From: Acholoe squamosa
Lineage: Eukaryota; Annelida; Polychaeta; Phyllodocida; Polynoidae
Length of the DNA stretch: 64,000 nucleotides
Reading direction: 5' to 3'
Assembly (NCBI GenBank): GCA_949317995.1
Contig: OX439043.1
Location: forward strand, 3,216,501 to 3,280,500
The notes under the pieces were generated by a model that saw only the letters and a list, made by a program, of their open reading frames with translations, had not been told where the DNA came from and did no database searches. Position numbers and translations under genes: made by a program. This document shows positions 34,591-47,455 of this stretch, one piece after another. Within the stretch, counting starts at the first letter, position 1, and every line of letters begins with the position of its first letter.

Positions 34591-34861
34591 ATATCCCACA
34601 CAACCCACAACAGCGATGTTCCTTTAGGAGTGTCTTCAGCTATTGCTATTACAAGTACTTTCAGAGAATGATGCCCTTTAGAAAAAGAAAATTCTGTTAG
34701 GTTCTCCCCTTTTGCCATTATAATTTTCTGTCCTTTCCCAAGTCCTCTCCACTCCCCCCTTTACTCTTTCCATGCACTGTGAAAAATAACTGTTGAATCT
34801 ATCAGGGATCCTCGTTATAAAACTGAACAGGGATCCAGCGTAATTGTATTGCAGTGAAGCA

Positions 34862-34978
34862 ATGGATTTTTTACAAGAAGCCCCAGGAGGCAGTTTAAAA
34901 ATAACAGCGGATCTCTGGCAACTTTGGGACAAGGATTCTGCTTTTATTTCGACGACATTTTCACACTGTGTCATCGCA
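34862..34978 (+). CDS. candidate first coding exon, unknown protein
   Basis: Starts ATG and reads MDFLQEAPGGSLKITADLWQ, then LWDKDSAFIS and TTFSHCVIA, 39 codons without low complexity. It ends at GCA followed by GTAAGCC, a strong donor, in phase 0. The sequence before the ATG (34678-34861) is non-repetitive. It could also be an internal exon after the acceptor at ttgtattgcag (34853). I do not recognise the family. This is a guess from splice signals and composition. Confidence 0.3.
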
Positions 34979-35290
34979 GTAAGCCTTTTCTCATCTTCCT
35001 TTCCTTCCCAAACTTTCGCTCCCACACCATCTTGCTCTCCTGCCCCTTCCCTCCTTCCCTTCCCTCCCCTATCTCACTCCCTTCTCAATATCCCTGCACA
35101 GTCTCCCTCCTACTACCCCCTTCCCACCTCACTCTCTCTTCCTCATTCCATCCCTCTCCCTAATATCCCTCTAAGCCTCAGCCTCCCTTCTCCCCTCCCT
35201 GGCTTCCTACTCCCCTATCCCTCCCTGTCCCAGGCTTCACTAGCCCCCTTAAAAGTGTCCATATCTCCTCTTTTCTATCCCCTCAGTTGT
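34979..35290 (+). repeat. polypyrimidine tract
   Basis: About 300 bp of almost pure C/T with ccctcc and ttccc blocks. It continues in weaker form at 35395-35525. Long polypyrimidine-polypurine tracts can form triplex DNA. Confidence 0.8.
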
Positions 35291-35555
35291 GTCTGGTGCA
35301 CATATGACAGGCACTGACACATTGCTCTGTGACATTGTGTAATGTAGTTCTCACCATGAATATGACCTTAGGTGTCAAAATGCTCAATGACTCACTCACT
35401 CCACCCACTTCCTCACTTTCTCCTGCTCCTTCCTCATATCCCTGTTACCCTCACGCCCTCCTCGCCCCCTTCCTCCCCCTTCCTCCCCTAACCCTCCCTG
35501 TCCATCTCTCCTTCCCCTCTGTGCTGCTCAGAGTGTGTATTTTTCCTGCCTCCAG

Positions 35556-35630
35556 CTTGGACATCTTCACCTGTTCATCCCTGGATCTCTCTGTAGTAAG
35601 AGAAGGTTGCCATGGTTAATGATGAAATAA
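35556..35630 (+). CDS. candidate second exon of the same small gene
   Basis: After a good acceptor (gtatttttcctgcctccag) the phase-0 frame reads LGHLHLFIPGSLCSKRR, then LPWLMMK and TAA. Joined to 34862-34978 this would give a 63-residue protein. A possible donor inside (GTAAGA at 35596) offers another end. The function is unknown. Confidence 0.22.
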   Translation, partial: LGHLHLFIPGSLCSKRRLPWLMMK

Positions 35631-35974
35631 GAGGGGCCTACATGGAAAAAAAAAACAAAAAAAACGAGTATAGACTCCCTATGCGCATGGTGTCAGGTGT
35701 CAGACAGAGTGTGAGCATGTATTTCAGGGGTACCTGATATATTGTACGGGTGTCGGCGATGTGTCCGATGGAACAACTTTAGTCGGCTTATGTATTGTGA
35801 AGTGTCTCCACTGTTCCGATGGAACAACTTCAGTCGGCTCATGTATTGTGGAGTGTCTCCACTGTTCCTTCACTGATCTGGATTTGGTTTTAGCATTCTG
35901 ACTGGCATTACTTTTGCACCTGCATCAGCAATCATAGGCAGTTCTCACACTTATCCATCATATGTTACCAGTTT
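35631..35974. other. stretch with a 51-bp duplication
   Basis: 35765-35815 and 35816-35866 are near-identical (ccgatggaacaact start). Otherwise nothing seen. Confidence 0.5.
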
Positions 35975-36282
35975 CACACTTTTCTAACATATATAAACAG
36001 CATTTACACCTATTTTAGCATGTATGTAAACAGCATTTACACCTATTTTAGCACATGTAGACAGTTTTACACCTATTTTAGCACATGCAGACAGTTTTAC
36101 ACCTATTTTAACACATGTAGACAGCTTTTACACCTATTTTAGCACATGTAGACAGCTTTTATGCCTATTTTAACACATGTAGACAGCTTTTACACCTATT
36201 TTAGCACATGTAGACAGCTTTTATGCCTATTTTAGCACATGTAGACAGCTTTTATGCATATTTTAGCACATGTAGGCACTTG
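35975..36282. repeat. 32-bp minisatellite, about 9 copies
   Basis: The unit is tagcacatgtagacagcttt + tacacctatttt, with looser units on both sides. Confidence 0.85.
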
Positions 36283-36479
36283 CTAAAGCATTCATTTGGC
36301 TGCATGTAGTTTTTACATCTAGTTTTGCAAATAAGCAGTTTCCACATCTATTGCAAATAATGTTGGTAATTTCCACACTTGTTTTAGCATATGTACACAG
36401 TTTTCAAACCTGTTTTAGCATATTTAGGCAGTATCCAAAGTTGTCATAGCACATGTAGGCAGGTTCCAAACTTGTTATA

Positions 36480-36480
<1 letters not shown>

Positions 36481-36541
<61 letters not shown>
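36481..36541. repeat. (TA)n microsatellite
   Basis: About 30 TA dinucleotides. Confidence 0.95.
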
Positions 36542-36548
<7 letters not shown>

Positions 36549-36760
36549 GGCAGTTTTCAAACTTGTTTTAGAATATGTAGTCAGTTTCCAAACTTATTTA
36601 GTATTTATAAGGAGTTTACAAACTTATTTTAGTATATATAGGGAGTTTACAAGCTTATTTTAGTATATATAGGGAGTTATTTTAGTATATATAGGGAGTT
36701 TCCAAACTTATTTTAGTATATATAGGGAGTTTACAAGCTTGTTATAGCATATGCAGGCAG
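36542..36760. repeat. 29-bp degenerate array
   Basis: tatatagggagtttacaagc + ttattttag, about 7 loose copies. Confidence 0.75.
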
Positions 36761-37229
36761 TTGTCACACCTGTTCTAAAATAAGTAGGCTTATATATGAG
36801 GCACCTCAGTACTAAAGTAAAAGCTGACACATCAAATATTCTCTCACCATCATAACTACAACTCTAACTATGTTGTATAGGATACGTCCACCATGGTCCA
36901 GGGAAATCAGAGGGAGGAGATTGTGAATTTCAGGTCAAAATTTCAGTGGGGATCTTTCACTTTCTATTCTTTCATCTTTTATCCTTCCCTTCCCCCTCCC
37001 CCCTCCTTCCTTGTTTCTCTGTATACATCCTGAGATCCTGACTTGAGGCTTACTAGTATAGGATAGTGCCTGATGGAAGGACCCTGGATAAAACTGACAC
37101 CTTTTTTACCTCCATTTGTACTACGGTATAGTGTGTGTATGTAGCCCCCAGATCTCAGCCCCACCCTGCTATCTATATAGATGGGCCAGGTGTAGGGAGA
37201 TCCTTCTGTACGGCATGATACCCGAACAC
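36761..37229. other. unique stretch
   Basis: Nothing recognised. Confidence 0.4.
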
Positions 37230-37400
37230 TGCAGTATCAATTCCTGCCATGATGCAACAATGCAGTGCTGGTATTCAGCTCATCTGCTATGCATTGATGC
37301 ATCATAAGCTCCATTCATTCGTGCATCAACCCAATTAGCATGATGCATGAATGTTGCAGTATCAGTGACCTACCCGCTGAGGCGGCAGGGGTGCATCATG
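37230..37400. mobile_element. palindromic MITE, degraded
   Basis: ccatgatgcaacaatgcagtgctgg and gcatgatgcatgaatg borders. Confidence 0.55.
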
Positions 37401-37544
37401 CCCATGGAGGGTTAGCAGTGTTAGAGAGGATAGTGTTGTTGTTTTGTATACATGGACACAGATATCTGCCACTCTGGCTACTTTTTGTGTAGGATATAAA
37501 GATAGAGGGGAGTTTTTTTTATGCTGATAAGTGCGGCTTCCTTA

Positions 37545-37810
37545 ATCCTTCAACTGCTGCATCATGCTAGTAGGTCGTCATGATGCACTAATGAAGTGCT
37601 TGTGAGACTGTTTGCTAACACTTCATCAGTGCATCATGCCGACCCTCTGGAAGTCTATGTCCGAGCTCTTTATTGGTGGATAACTCCAGGAGTGAATCCA
37701 TCATGTGGGCTCAGCATGATACATGAATGCAGTCCTGGTGAGTTACTCGCCAAAAGTACCTTTACGTATCTAGACGAACCATGGGCATGCTGCATTAATA
37801 CTGCTTATGT
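37545..37810. mobile_element. palindromic MITE with amplified end
   Basis: Left end ATCCTTCAACTGCTGCATCA, then the ATGAAGTGCTTGTGAG / GCTAACACTTCATCAG module and a second module. The right end (gcattaatactg) passes into the 15-bp array. Confidence 0.6.
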
Positions 37811-38045
37811 GTCGGTGCATTATGTGTTGGTGCATTATGTGTTGGTGCATTATGTGTTGGTGCATTATGTGTCGGTGCATTATGTGTCAGTGCACTAGGT
37901 GTCGCTGCACTAGGTGTCGCTGCACTAGGTGTCGCTGCACTAGGTGTCGCTGCACTAGGTGTCGCTGCACTAGGTGTCGCTGCACTAGGTGTTGCTGCAC
38001 TAGGTGGTGCTGCATTATGTGTATTGATGCATTATGTGTATTGAT
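37811..38045. repeat. 15-bp minisatellite, about 15 copies
   Basis: Two unit types in blocks: tcggtgcattatgtg, then tcgctgcactaggtg. Open as a Cys/Arg/Thr-rich repeat, with no gene evidence. Confidence 0.9.
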
Positions 38046-38439
38046 CAGTATGTTGTAGCCCTGATAACTTAATCGCTAGTACGTTAATTGCTAGGATTAC
38101 ATTCATTTATTTCATGGTAGATTTTATGGCCAAGCGCAGCATTCGAAATGCTCATGAAATCACAGTAAAGGTGCTTTTATTTGCTGCATCTTGACAACCA
38201 AATGATACCATCAACAGCCCTTAATGTGCACATGCTGTATTGTATATACATTTATATGCAGTATACATCCTCTTTCTCACAGTGTTTACAGATGATATAC
38301 AGATTTTTATAGATGTCCACATAATCTGTTAGTGTGTTCTTTCTCATTCTCTATATTGTAAGACACCTGTTTGGTGGGTTCCATAGAGTGCATTTCTTTA
38401 CTGTCGATGCCATTCCCTTTTCTCAGTATGATGTAGGTT
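38046..38439. other. unique stretch
   Basis: Nothing recognised. Confidence 0.4.
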
Positions 38440-39275
38440 GTTGTTGTTGAATGGTTTTTATTGGCAAAATTGCACGTCAATGAAGCCAATGTATGACAAG
38501 GAAAATCAACCAAATGCCCCACCCCTCCAAATGATACAAAAATGTAAGATTACAAAGTACATATGGCAGTCAGTCAAGCAAAAAATCACAGTGAGAGTCA
38601 AAAATTGGAGTAACTTTACGCCAAACCGGTTAAACTCATTTGTAGGTTAAATGGCGACCATGAATGGGGCTTATCAGTACATACTATATGATTATAACCT
38701 GCTAACAAATACTGCTCGGCTAGCTGCGTGCTGTATCTGGTAGTCTAGATCATTCCACTATTTACTGCCCCTATACAATGGGCATTTTTCATACAACAGG
38801 CCAGATGCCCTCTGAAGTTTCATTTTAATCTTAGCAGTACCTCTAAGATTTCTTACAGGTTGGACGGTATACTCATCATATTTTGATAAATCACATTTAA
38901 GATGCCTTTCCTCCTTCTTTCTGATAAGTATTTACATTCAGAAATGTTATGCAATTCATCTCATGAAATATCAGTAGGTTTCCGTGTACACCAACACACT
39001 CTTAAGCACTGGATCTGTAGAGTTTGTAATGCCTTTCACTGGTCCTTTAGGGGCGGAATCGACGATGAAATCACCATAATCGAGTACGGAAAAGATCATT
39101 TGTTTGTACAATTTGATAGATAGTTTATTATTGATAAATTTCCTGATTCGACGAAGTTTTTCTTTTCTTTTTCACAGAATGATTTGAAGTTTATTTTCTC
39201 ATCTATGGCTACGCCAAGGTAGTGAAACTTGTTAGTGAAATGGCGGTTAGGAGTATTCAGACTTTGTGAATTATT
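38440..39275 (-). pseudogene. LINE retrotransposon remnant: RT C-terminal region and 3' end
   Basis: The minus strand from 39275 reads FTNKFHYLGVAIDEKINF, the YLGV.ID.K..F motif found after the catalytic core of non-LTR reverse transcriptases. After a frame change it continues RKFINNKLSIKLYKQMIF and SVLDYGDFIVDSA (the xDYGxxxxD block), then a worn part with RKKEERHLKC, then VQPVRNLRGTAK and CPLYRGSK.WNDL (the family C-terminal RGSxxWN block). Stops and frameshifts show it is dead. The 3' end has aataaaaaccattcaacaac and a CAA-type tail near 38445. The catalytic FADD part is not present: the element is 5'-truncated, with a MITE-like gatgcaataa at the edge. Confidence 0.75.
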
Positions 39276-39359
39276 GCATCATGCATGAACCCTATTTCAT
39301 TAATGCATTAATGTCCCCCTGTGTGGAGTTCGGACCTTCATGTGAGGGCATGGAGGAGC

Positions 39360-39790
39360 AGAATAACTTCATTGGAAGTCCACGAAGGAGGAATTCTCCT
39401 TCCATTCTACCAGTGGGCATACCAGATTTGTAAAAGGCGACAAACTTGGGGTTTCTTGTGGCTTGGGGTGAGAGTGTAGGCAGCTGGTGTGCGGGCCTGG
39501 GCATACATGCTTGCCTTTTGCCATGAGTTTCCCCCTCAGTGAACCCCGTCTGAGTGATCAAAGGCCGTGGTTTGTCTGACCCTGTCTATGGGACCAGGCA
39601 AATAAAAGAACACTTGCTATCCTTCAGAAAGAGTAGGGGATTGAAACCCCTGTAGCGGTTTTCCCCCTCAACCCTCCTCATAGATGTGGTCATTCATCTC
39701 ATAGATTCGGTCATTCATAGATTCGGTCACTGCTGTGGCAGGCAAGCAGCATATAAATACCTGTCTAGCTGTTTGGACAAGCAGCTTTTA
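39360..39790 (+). repeat. dispersed repeat, copy B (SINE-like)
   Basis: See 15165-15530. This copy has an added catagattcggtcattcatag triplication near 39700. Confidence 0.7.
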
Positions 39791-40204
39791 AAAACCTGGG
39801 ATTTTGACTAATCTAGAGGGTAAAAATGATTTAATATCAGGAGGTTGTCAAGACTTTGCACGAATTTAAAAAAAAGATCTTAAACACCTTCGCTTGAGAA
39901 TGGATGAATGTTTTTCATGAGGCCCGCAAATTATCCAATATTTGGTCAGATAAAACGATGACCCATAAATAGTGGGAACCCTGTAGGCCTTTTCAGTACT
40001 TTATTTACGAGTCAAGTTATACCATTTCCTATTCATCCATGAACTCCAGGTCTCCATATTCAACTTTTTGATGCATTGTAACGACCAGTGGGGTTGAATG
40101 AATTAGCGACCCTTAAAGAGTCCCACATAGCTGACATGTTTAGCTTAATAAGTAGATATTTCACCCTCCATGAACTAACCACGCTGTACGCATTGTCTAC
40201 TGGA
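39791..40204. other. unique stretch
   Basis: Nothing recognised. Confidence 0.4.
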
Positions 40205-40417
40205 CTAGCTATTTAGGGGCCGCTGATGCAGGAGTGCATCATGCCCACTTCCGGCATGATGCACCAATGAAGTACTGGCGAGTCTACCCACCATTACTTC
40301 ATACGAGCATCAAGGCTGTATCATCCCCGTGAAGGTCACTCACCAGGGCTACATTCATGCATCAAGACAACCAATGGGCATGATGCATTAAAGCATAACC
40401 TGCCTTTATAGGGTTAA
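40205..40417. mobile_element. palindromic MITE
   Basis: gggccgctgatgcaggagtg left, ATGAAGTACTGGCGAG module, second module, ctttatagggttaa right. Confidence 0.65.
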
Positions 40418-40779
40418 CACAACAATCGGTCATAAACTACTCTTATTTTAACTGTGTTTATTTTATCCACAACACATGCCTTACGTACCAACTTAAATAC
40501 TCAACCTCTGACAAGAAGTGAAACTAGTCACTCTCACGTGGTTTCCTCCCCACCTAAGGTGTCCCAATGTCCCCCTGTAGAGCTTTGAGAAATGACCATA
40601 CCCCCTGTTGGTTTCTTTTTAAATGCCTATGCCCCCCTGTCCATTATTAAGATGTGTGTATTTCCCCTTGTCAATTAGAGAAAGGAAATATGTACAATTG
40701 TAAGAAAGTGGCAATTGTAAGAAAGTGGCCAAAGAATCCATATCACCCTGAAGAATTTTAATAGGAGTCTAGAGCCATA

Positions 40780-40985
40780 GTTAATGGCTGCTAATGCACT
40801 AGTACATAATGCCCATTGGTCATCGTGATGCCTGACTATAACCCTAGGGCTACATTCATACATCACAATGACCCTACGTGATTGATACACTGCCCCGGGG
40901 TTGGCGTAAGGCTCCAATGATGTGCTGGCAAGTCTGGTCATTGGAGCACCAAAGACCAATGGGCATGATGCACCAGAGCTAAGGC
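40780..40985. mobile_element. palindromic MITE, degraded
   Basis: cattggtcatcgtgatgcct and gaccaatgggcatgatgcac borders with two worn modules. Confidence 0.6.
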
Positions 40986-41047
40986 ATTATAACAAGTTTG
41001 TAAAAACTGTGAAGAGGAATGTAATTGACAATGTAGAAAAGCTAGAG

Positions 41048-44000
41048 TCACATTGTGACAGTAGAAGGGGGTAGATAAGGGCATTTAACCTCCCACAGGG
41101 TACACTTATCTGGCACCAAGTGAACATTCACATTGTGACAGTAGAAGGGGGTAGATGATGCCATTTAACCTCCCACAGGGTACACTTATCTGGCACCAAG
41201 TGAACATTCACATTGTGACAGCAGAAGGGGGTAGATCAGGCCATTTAACCTCCCACAGGGTATACTTATCTGGCACCAAGTGAACATTCACATTGTGACA
41301 GTAGAACGGGGTAGATCAGGCCATTTAACCTCCCACAGGGTACACTTATCTGGCACCAAGTGAACATTCACATTGTGACAGCAGAAGGGGGTAGATCAGG
41401 CCATTTAACCTCCCACAGGGTACACTTATCTGGCACCAAGTGAACATTCACATTGTGACAGTAGAAGGGGGTAGATGAGGCCATTTAACCTCCCACAGGG
41501 TATACTTATCTGGCACCAAGTGAACATTCACATTGTGACAGTAGAAGGGGTAGATGTGGCCATTTAACCTCCCACAGGGTACACTTATCTGGCACCAAGT
41601 GAACATTCACATTGTGACAGTAGAAGGGGGTAGATGATGCCATTTAACCTCCCACAGGGTACACTTATCTGGCACCAAGGGAACATTCACATTGTGACAG
41701 TAGAAGGGGGTAGATCAGGCCATTTAACCTCCCACAGGGTATACTTATCTGGCACCAAGTGAACATTCACATTGTGACAGTAGAACGGGGTAGATCAGGC
41801 CATTTAACCTCCCACAGGGTACACTTATCTGGCACCAAGTGAACATTCACATTGTGACAGTAGAAGGGGGTAGATGAGGCCATTTAACCTCCCACAGGGT
41901 ATACTTATCTGGCACCAAGTGAACATTCACATTGTGACAGTAGAACGGGGTAGATCAGGCCATTTAACCTCCCACAGGGTACACTTATCTGGCACCAAGT
42001 GAACATTCACATTGTGACAGTAGAAGGGAGTAGATGTGGCCATTAAACCTTCCACAATGTACACTTATCTGGCACCAAGGGAACATTCACATTGTGACAG
42101 TAGAAGGGGTAGATTAGGCCATTTAACCTCCCACAGGGTGTACACACTTATCTGGCACCAAGGGAACATTCACGTTGTGACAGTAGAAGGGGGTAGATCA
42201 GGCCATTTAACCTTCCACAGGGTACACTTATCTGGCACCAAGTAAACATTCACATTGTGACAGTAGAAGGGGGTAGATGTGGCCATTTAACCTTCCACAG
42301 GATACACTTATCTGGCACCAAGGGAACATTCACATTGTGACAGTAGAAGGGGGGAGATAAGGGCATTTAACCTCCCACAGGGTATACTTATCTGGCACCA
42401 AGTGAACATTCACATTGTGACAGTAGAAGGGGGTAGATGTGGCCATTTAACCTTCCACAGGGTACACTTATCTGGCACCAAGGGAACATTCACATTGTGA
42501 CAGTAGAAGGGGGTAGATGTGGCCAGTTAACCTCCCACAGGGTACACTTATCTGGCACCAAGGGAACATTCACATTGTGACAGTAGAAGGGGGTAGATGT
42601 GGCCAGTTAACCTCCCACAGGGTACACTTATCTGGCACCAAGGGAACATTCACATTGTGACAGTAGAAGGGGTAGATGTGGCCATTTAACCTTCCACAAT
42701 GTACACTTATCTGGCACCAAGTGAACATTCACATTGTGACAGTAGAAGGGGGTAGATGTGGCCATTTAACCTTCCACAGGGTACACTTATCTGGCACCAA
42801 GGGAACATTCACATTGTGACAGTAGAAGGGGGTAGATCAGGCCATTTAACCTTCCACAGGGTACACTTATCTGGCACCAAGGGAACATTCACATTGTGAC
42901 AGTAGAAGGGGTAGATATGGCCATCTAACCTCCCACAGGGTACACTCATCTGGCACCAAGGGAACATTCACATTGTGACAGTAGAAGGGGGTAGATGAGG
43001 CCATTTAACCTCCCACAGGGTATACTTATCTGGCACCAAGGGAACATTCACATTGTGACAGTAGAAGGGGGTAGATCAGGCCAGTTAACCTCCCACAGGG
43101 TACACTTATCTGGCACCAAGTGAACATTCACGTTGTGACAGTAGAAGGGGGTAGATCAGGCCATTTAACCTCCCACAGGGTATACTTATCTGGCACCAAG
43201 GGAACATTCACATTGTGACAGTAGAAGGGGGTAGATCAGGCCATTTAACCTCCCACAGGGTATACTTATCTGGCACCAAGTGAACATTCACATTGTGACA
43301 GTAGAACGGGGTAGATCAGGCCATTTAACCTCCCACAGGGTACACTTATCTGGCACCAAGTGAACATTCACATTGTGACAGTAGAAGGGGGTAGATGAGG
43401 CCATTTAACCTCCCACAGGGTATACTTATCTGGCACCAAGTGAACATTCATATTGTGACAGTAGAACGGGGTAGATCAGGCCATTTAACCTCCCACAGGG
43501 TACACTTATCTGGCACCAAGTGAACATTCACATTGTGACAGTAGAAGGGGGTAGATGAGGCCATTTAACCTCCCACAGGGTATACTTATCTGGCACCAAG
43601 GGAACATTCACATTGTGACAGTAGAAGGGAGTAGATTCGGCCATTAAACCTTCCACAATGTACACTTATCTGGCACCAAGGGAACATTCACATTGTGACA
43701 GTAGAAGGGGTAGATTAGGCCATTTAACCTCCCACAGGGTGTACACACTTATCTGGCACCAAGGGAACATTCACGTTGTGACAGTAGAAGGGGGTAGATC
43801 AGGCCATTTAACCTTCCACAGGGTACACTTATCTGGCACCAAGTGAACATTCACATTGTGACAGTAGAAGGGGGTAGATGTGGCCATTTAACCTTCCACA
43901 GGATACACTTATCTGGCACCAAGGGAACATTCACATTGTGACAGTAGAAGGGGGGAGATAAGGGCATTTAACCTCCCACAGGGTATACTTATCTGGCACC

Positions 44001-47000
44001 AAGTGAACATTCACATTGTGACAGTAGAAGGGGGTAGATGTGGCCATTTAACCTTCCACAGGGTACACTTATCTGGCACCAAGGGAACATTCACATTGTG
44101 ACAGTAGAAGGGGGTAGATGTGGCCAGTTAACCTCCCACAGGGTACACTTATCTGGCACCAAGGGAACATTCACATTGTGACAGTAGAAGGGGGTAGATG
44201 TGGCCAGTTAACCTCCCACAGGGTACACTTATCTGGCACCAAGGGAACATTCACATTGTGACAGTAGAAGGGGTAGATGTGGCCATTTAACCTTCCACAA
44301 TGTACACTTATCTGGCACCAAGTGAACATTCACATTGTGACAGTAGAAGGGGGTAGATGTGGCCATTTAACCTTCCACAGGGTACACTTATCTGGCACCA
44401 AGGGAACATTCACATTGTGACAGTAGAAGGGGTAGATATGGCCATCTAACCTCCCACAGGGTACACTCATCTGGCACCAAGGGAACATTCACATTGTGAC
44501 AGTAGAAGGGGGTAGATGAGGCCATTTAACCTCCCACAGGGTATACTTATCTGGCACCAAGGGAACATTCACATTGTGACAGTAGAAGGGGGTAGATCAG
44601 GCCAGTTAACCTCCCACAGGGTACACTTATCTGGCACCAAGTGAACATTCACGTTGTGACAGTAGAAGGGGGTAGATCAGGCCATTTAACCTCCCACAGG
44701 GTATACTTATCTGGCACCAAGGGAACATTCACATTGTGACAGTAGAAGGGGGTAGATGTGGCCATTTAACCTCCCACAGGGTACACTTATCTGGCACCAA
44801 GTGAACATTCACATTGTGACAGTAGAACGGGGTAGATCAGGCCATTTAACCTCCCACAGGGTACACTTATCTGGCACCAAGTGAACATTCACATTGTGAC
44901 AGTAGAAGGGGGTAGATGAGGCCATTTAACCTCCCACAGGGTATACTTATCTGGCACCAAGTGAACATTCATATTGTGACAGTAGAACGGGGTAGATCAG
45001 GCCATTTAACCTCCCACAGGGTACACTTATCTGGCACCAAGTGAACATTCACATTGTGACAGTAGAAGGGGGTAGATGAGGCCATTTAACCTCCCACAGG
45101 GTATACTTATCTGGCACCAAGGGAACATTCACATTGTGACAGTAGAAGGGAGTAGATTCGGCCATTAAACCTTCCACAATGTACACTTATCTGGCACCAA
45201 GGGAACATTCACATTGTGACAGTAGAAGGGGTAGATTAGGCCATTTAACCTCCCACAGGGTGTACACACTTATCTGGCACCAAGGGAACATTCACGTTGT
45301 GACAGTAGAAGGGGGTAGATCAGGCCATTTAACCTTCCACAGGGTACACTTATCTGGCACCAAGTGAACATTCACATTGTGACAGTAGAAGGGGGTAGAT
45401 GTGGCCATTTAACCTTCCACAGGATACACTTATCTGGCACCAAGGGAACATTCACATTGTGACAGTAGAAGGGGGGAGATAAGGGCATTTAACCTCCCAC
45501 AGGGTATACTTATCTGGCACCAAGTGAACATTCACATTGTGACAGTAGAAGGGGGTAGATGTGGCCATTTAACCTTCCACAGGGTACACTTATCTGGCAC
45601 CAAGGGAACATTCACATTGTGACAGTAGAAGGGGGTAGATGTGGCCAGTTAACCTCCCACAGGGTACACTTATCTGGCACCAAGGGAACATTCACATTGT
45701 GACAGTAGAAGGGGGTAGATGTGGCCAGTTAACCTCCCACAGGGTACACTTATCTGGCACCAAGGGAACATTCACATTGTGACAGTAGAAGGGGTAGATG
45801 TGGCCATTTAACCTTCCACAATGTACACTTATCTGGCACCAAGTGAACATTCACATTGTGACAGTAGAAGGGGGTAGATGTGGCCATTTAACCTTCCACA
45901 GGGTACACTTATCTGGCACCAAGGGAACATTCACATTGTGACAGTAGAAGGGGTAGATATGGCCATCTAACCTCCCACAGGGTACACTCATCTGGCACCA
46001 AGGGAACATTCACATTGTGACAGTAGAAGGGGGTAGATGAGGCCATTTAACCTCCCACAGGGTATACTTATCTGGCACCAAGGGAACATTCACATTGTGA
46101 CAGTAGAAGGGGGTAGATCAGGCCAGTTAACCTCCCACAGGGTACACTTATCTGGCACCAAGTGAACATTCACGTTGTGACAGTAGAAGGGGGTAGATCA
46201 GGCCATTTAACCTCCCACAGGGTATACTTATCTGGCACCAAGGGAACATTCACATTGTGACAGTAGAAGGGGGTAGATGTGGCCATTTAACCTCCCACAG
46301 GGTACACTTATCTGGCACCAAGTGAACATTCACGTTGTGACAGTAGAAGGGGGTAGATCAGGCCATTTAACCTCCCACAGGGTATACTTATCTGGCACGA
46401 AGGGAACATTCACATTGTGACAGTAGAAGGGGGTAGATCAGGCCATTTAACCTCCCACAGGGTACACTTATCTGGCACCAAGTGAACATTCACGTTGTGA
46501 CAGTAGAAGGGGGTAGATCAGGCCATTTAACCTCCCACAGGGTATACTTATCTGGCACCAAGGGAACATTCACATTGTGACAGTAGAAGGGGGTAGATGT
46601 GGCCATTTAACCTTCCACAGGGTACACTTATCTGGCACCAAGGGAACATTCACATTGTGACAGTAGAAGGGGGTAGATCAGGCCATTTAACCTTCCACAG
46701 GGTACACTTATCTGGCACCAAGGGAACATTCACATTGTGACAGTAGAAGGGGGTAGATGTGGCCATTTAACCTTCCACAGGGTACACTTATCTGGCACCA
46801 AGTGAACATTCACATTGTGACAGTAGAAGGGGGTAGATCAGGCCATTTAACCTCCCACAGGGTACACTTATCTGGCACCAAGTGAACATTCACATTGTGA
46901 CAGTAGAAGGGGGTAGATGTGGCCATTTAACCTTCCACAGGGTACACTTATCTGGCACCAAGGGAACATTCACATTGTGACAGTAGAAGGGGGTAGATCA

Positions 47001-47132
47001 GGCCATTTAACCTCCCACAGGGTACACTTATCTGGCACCAAGGGAACATTCACATTGTGACAGTAGAAGGGGTAGATGTGGCCATTTAACCTCCCACAGG
47101 GTACACTTATCTGGCACCAAGGGAGCATTCAC
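41048..47132. repeat. 80-bp satellite, about 76 copies, with higher-order repeats
   Basis: The unit is cattcacattgtgacagtag + aagggggtagatgtggccat + ttaacctcccacagggtaca + cttatctggcaccaagggaa. A marker unit with an extended gtgtacacactt occurs at 42139, 43740 and 45261. Its neighbours match in order, giving blocks of about 1,601 and 1,521 bp (20 and 19 units). A repeated plus-strand frame at 42057, 43658 and 45179 is a by-product of the blocks. Confidence 0.95.
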
Positions 47133-47204
47133 TACATGGGTAGCATTCACAATATGAGGAGGCATGGCAGAGTCACAAGGGTTTGTCAGGTATATAACAA
47201 TTTA

Positions 47205-47455
47205 AGGTACGCTAATGCATCGATGCGTCAGACCCATTGGTCGTCATGATGCTTGAATTTAGCCCTGGTGACTAACTCACCAAGGCTGCATTCATGCTTG
47301 ATGCTGGCCCTACAGGGTTGGTACACTCCTGGAGGGTCGTCATGATGCACCAATAAAGTACTAGCAAGCCAACATGTCAGCATTTCATTGGTGCATCATG
47401 TCAACCAATGGGTATGATGCATCAATGCATGATGCATCAGCCCTCAAAAGGTTAA
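47205..47455. mobile_element. palindromic MITE
   Basis: gctaatgcatcgatgcgtca left, two modules, cagccctcaaaaggttaaca right, leading into the 40-bp array. Confidence 0.65.

Noticed and set aside
37807..38058. Cys/Arg-rich repeat frame (CRCTRCRCTR)
   Set aside because: 15-bp array read in frame; no start context and no flanking domain.
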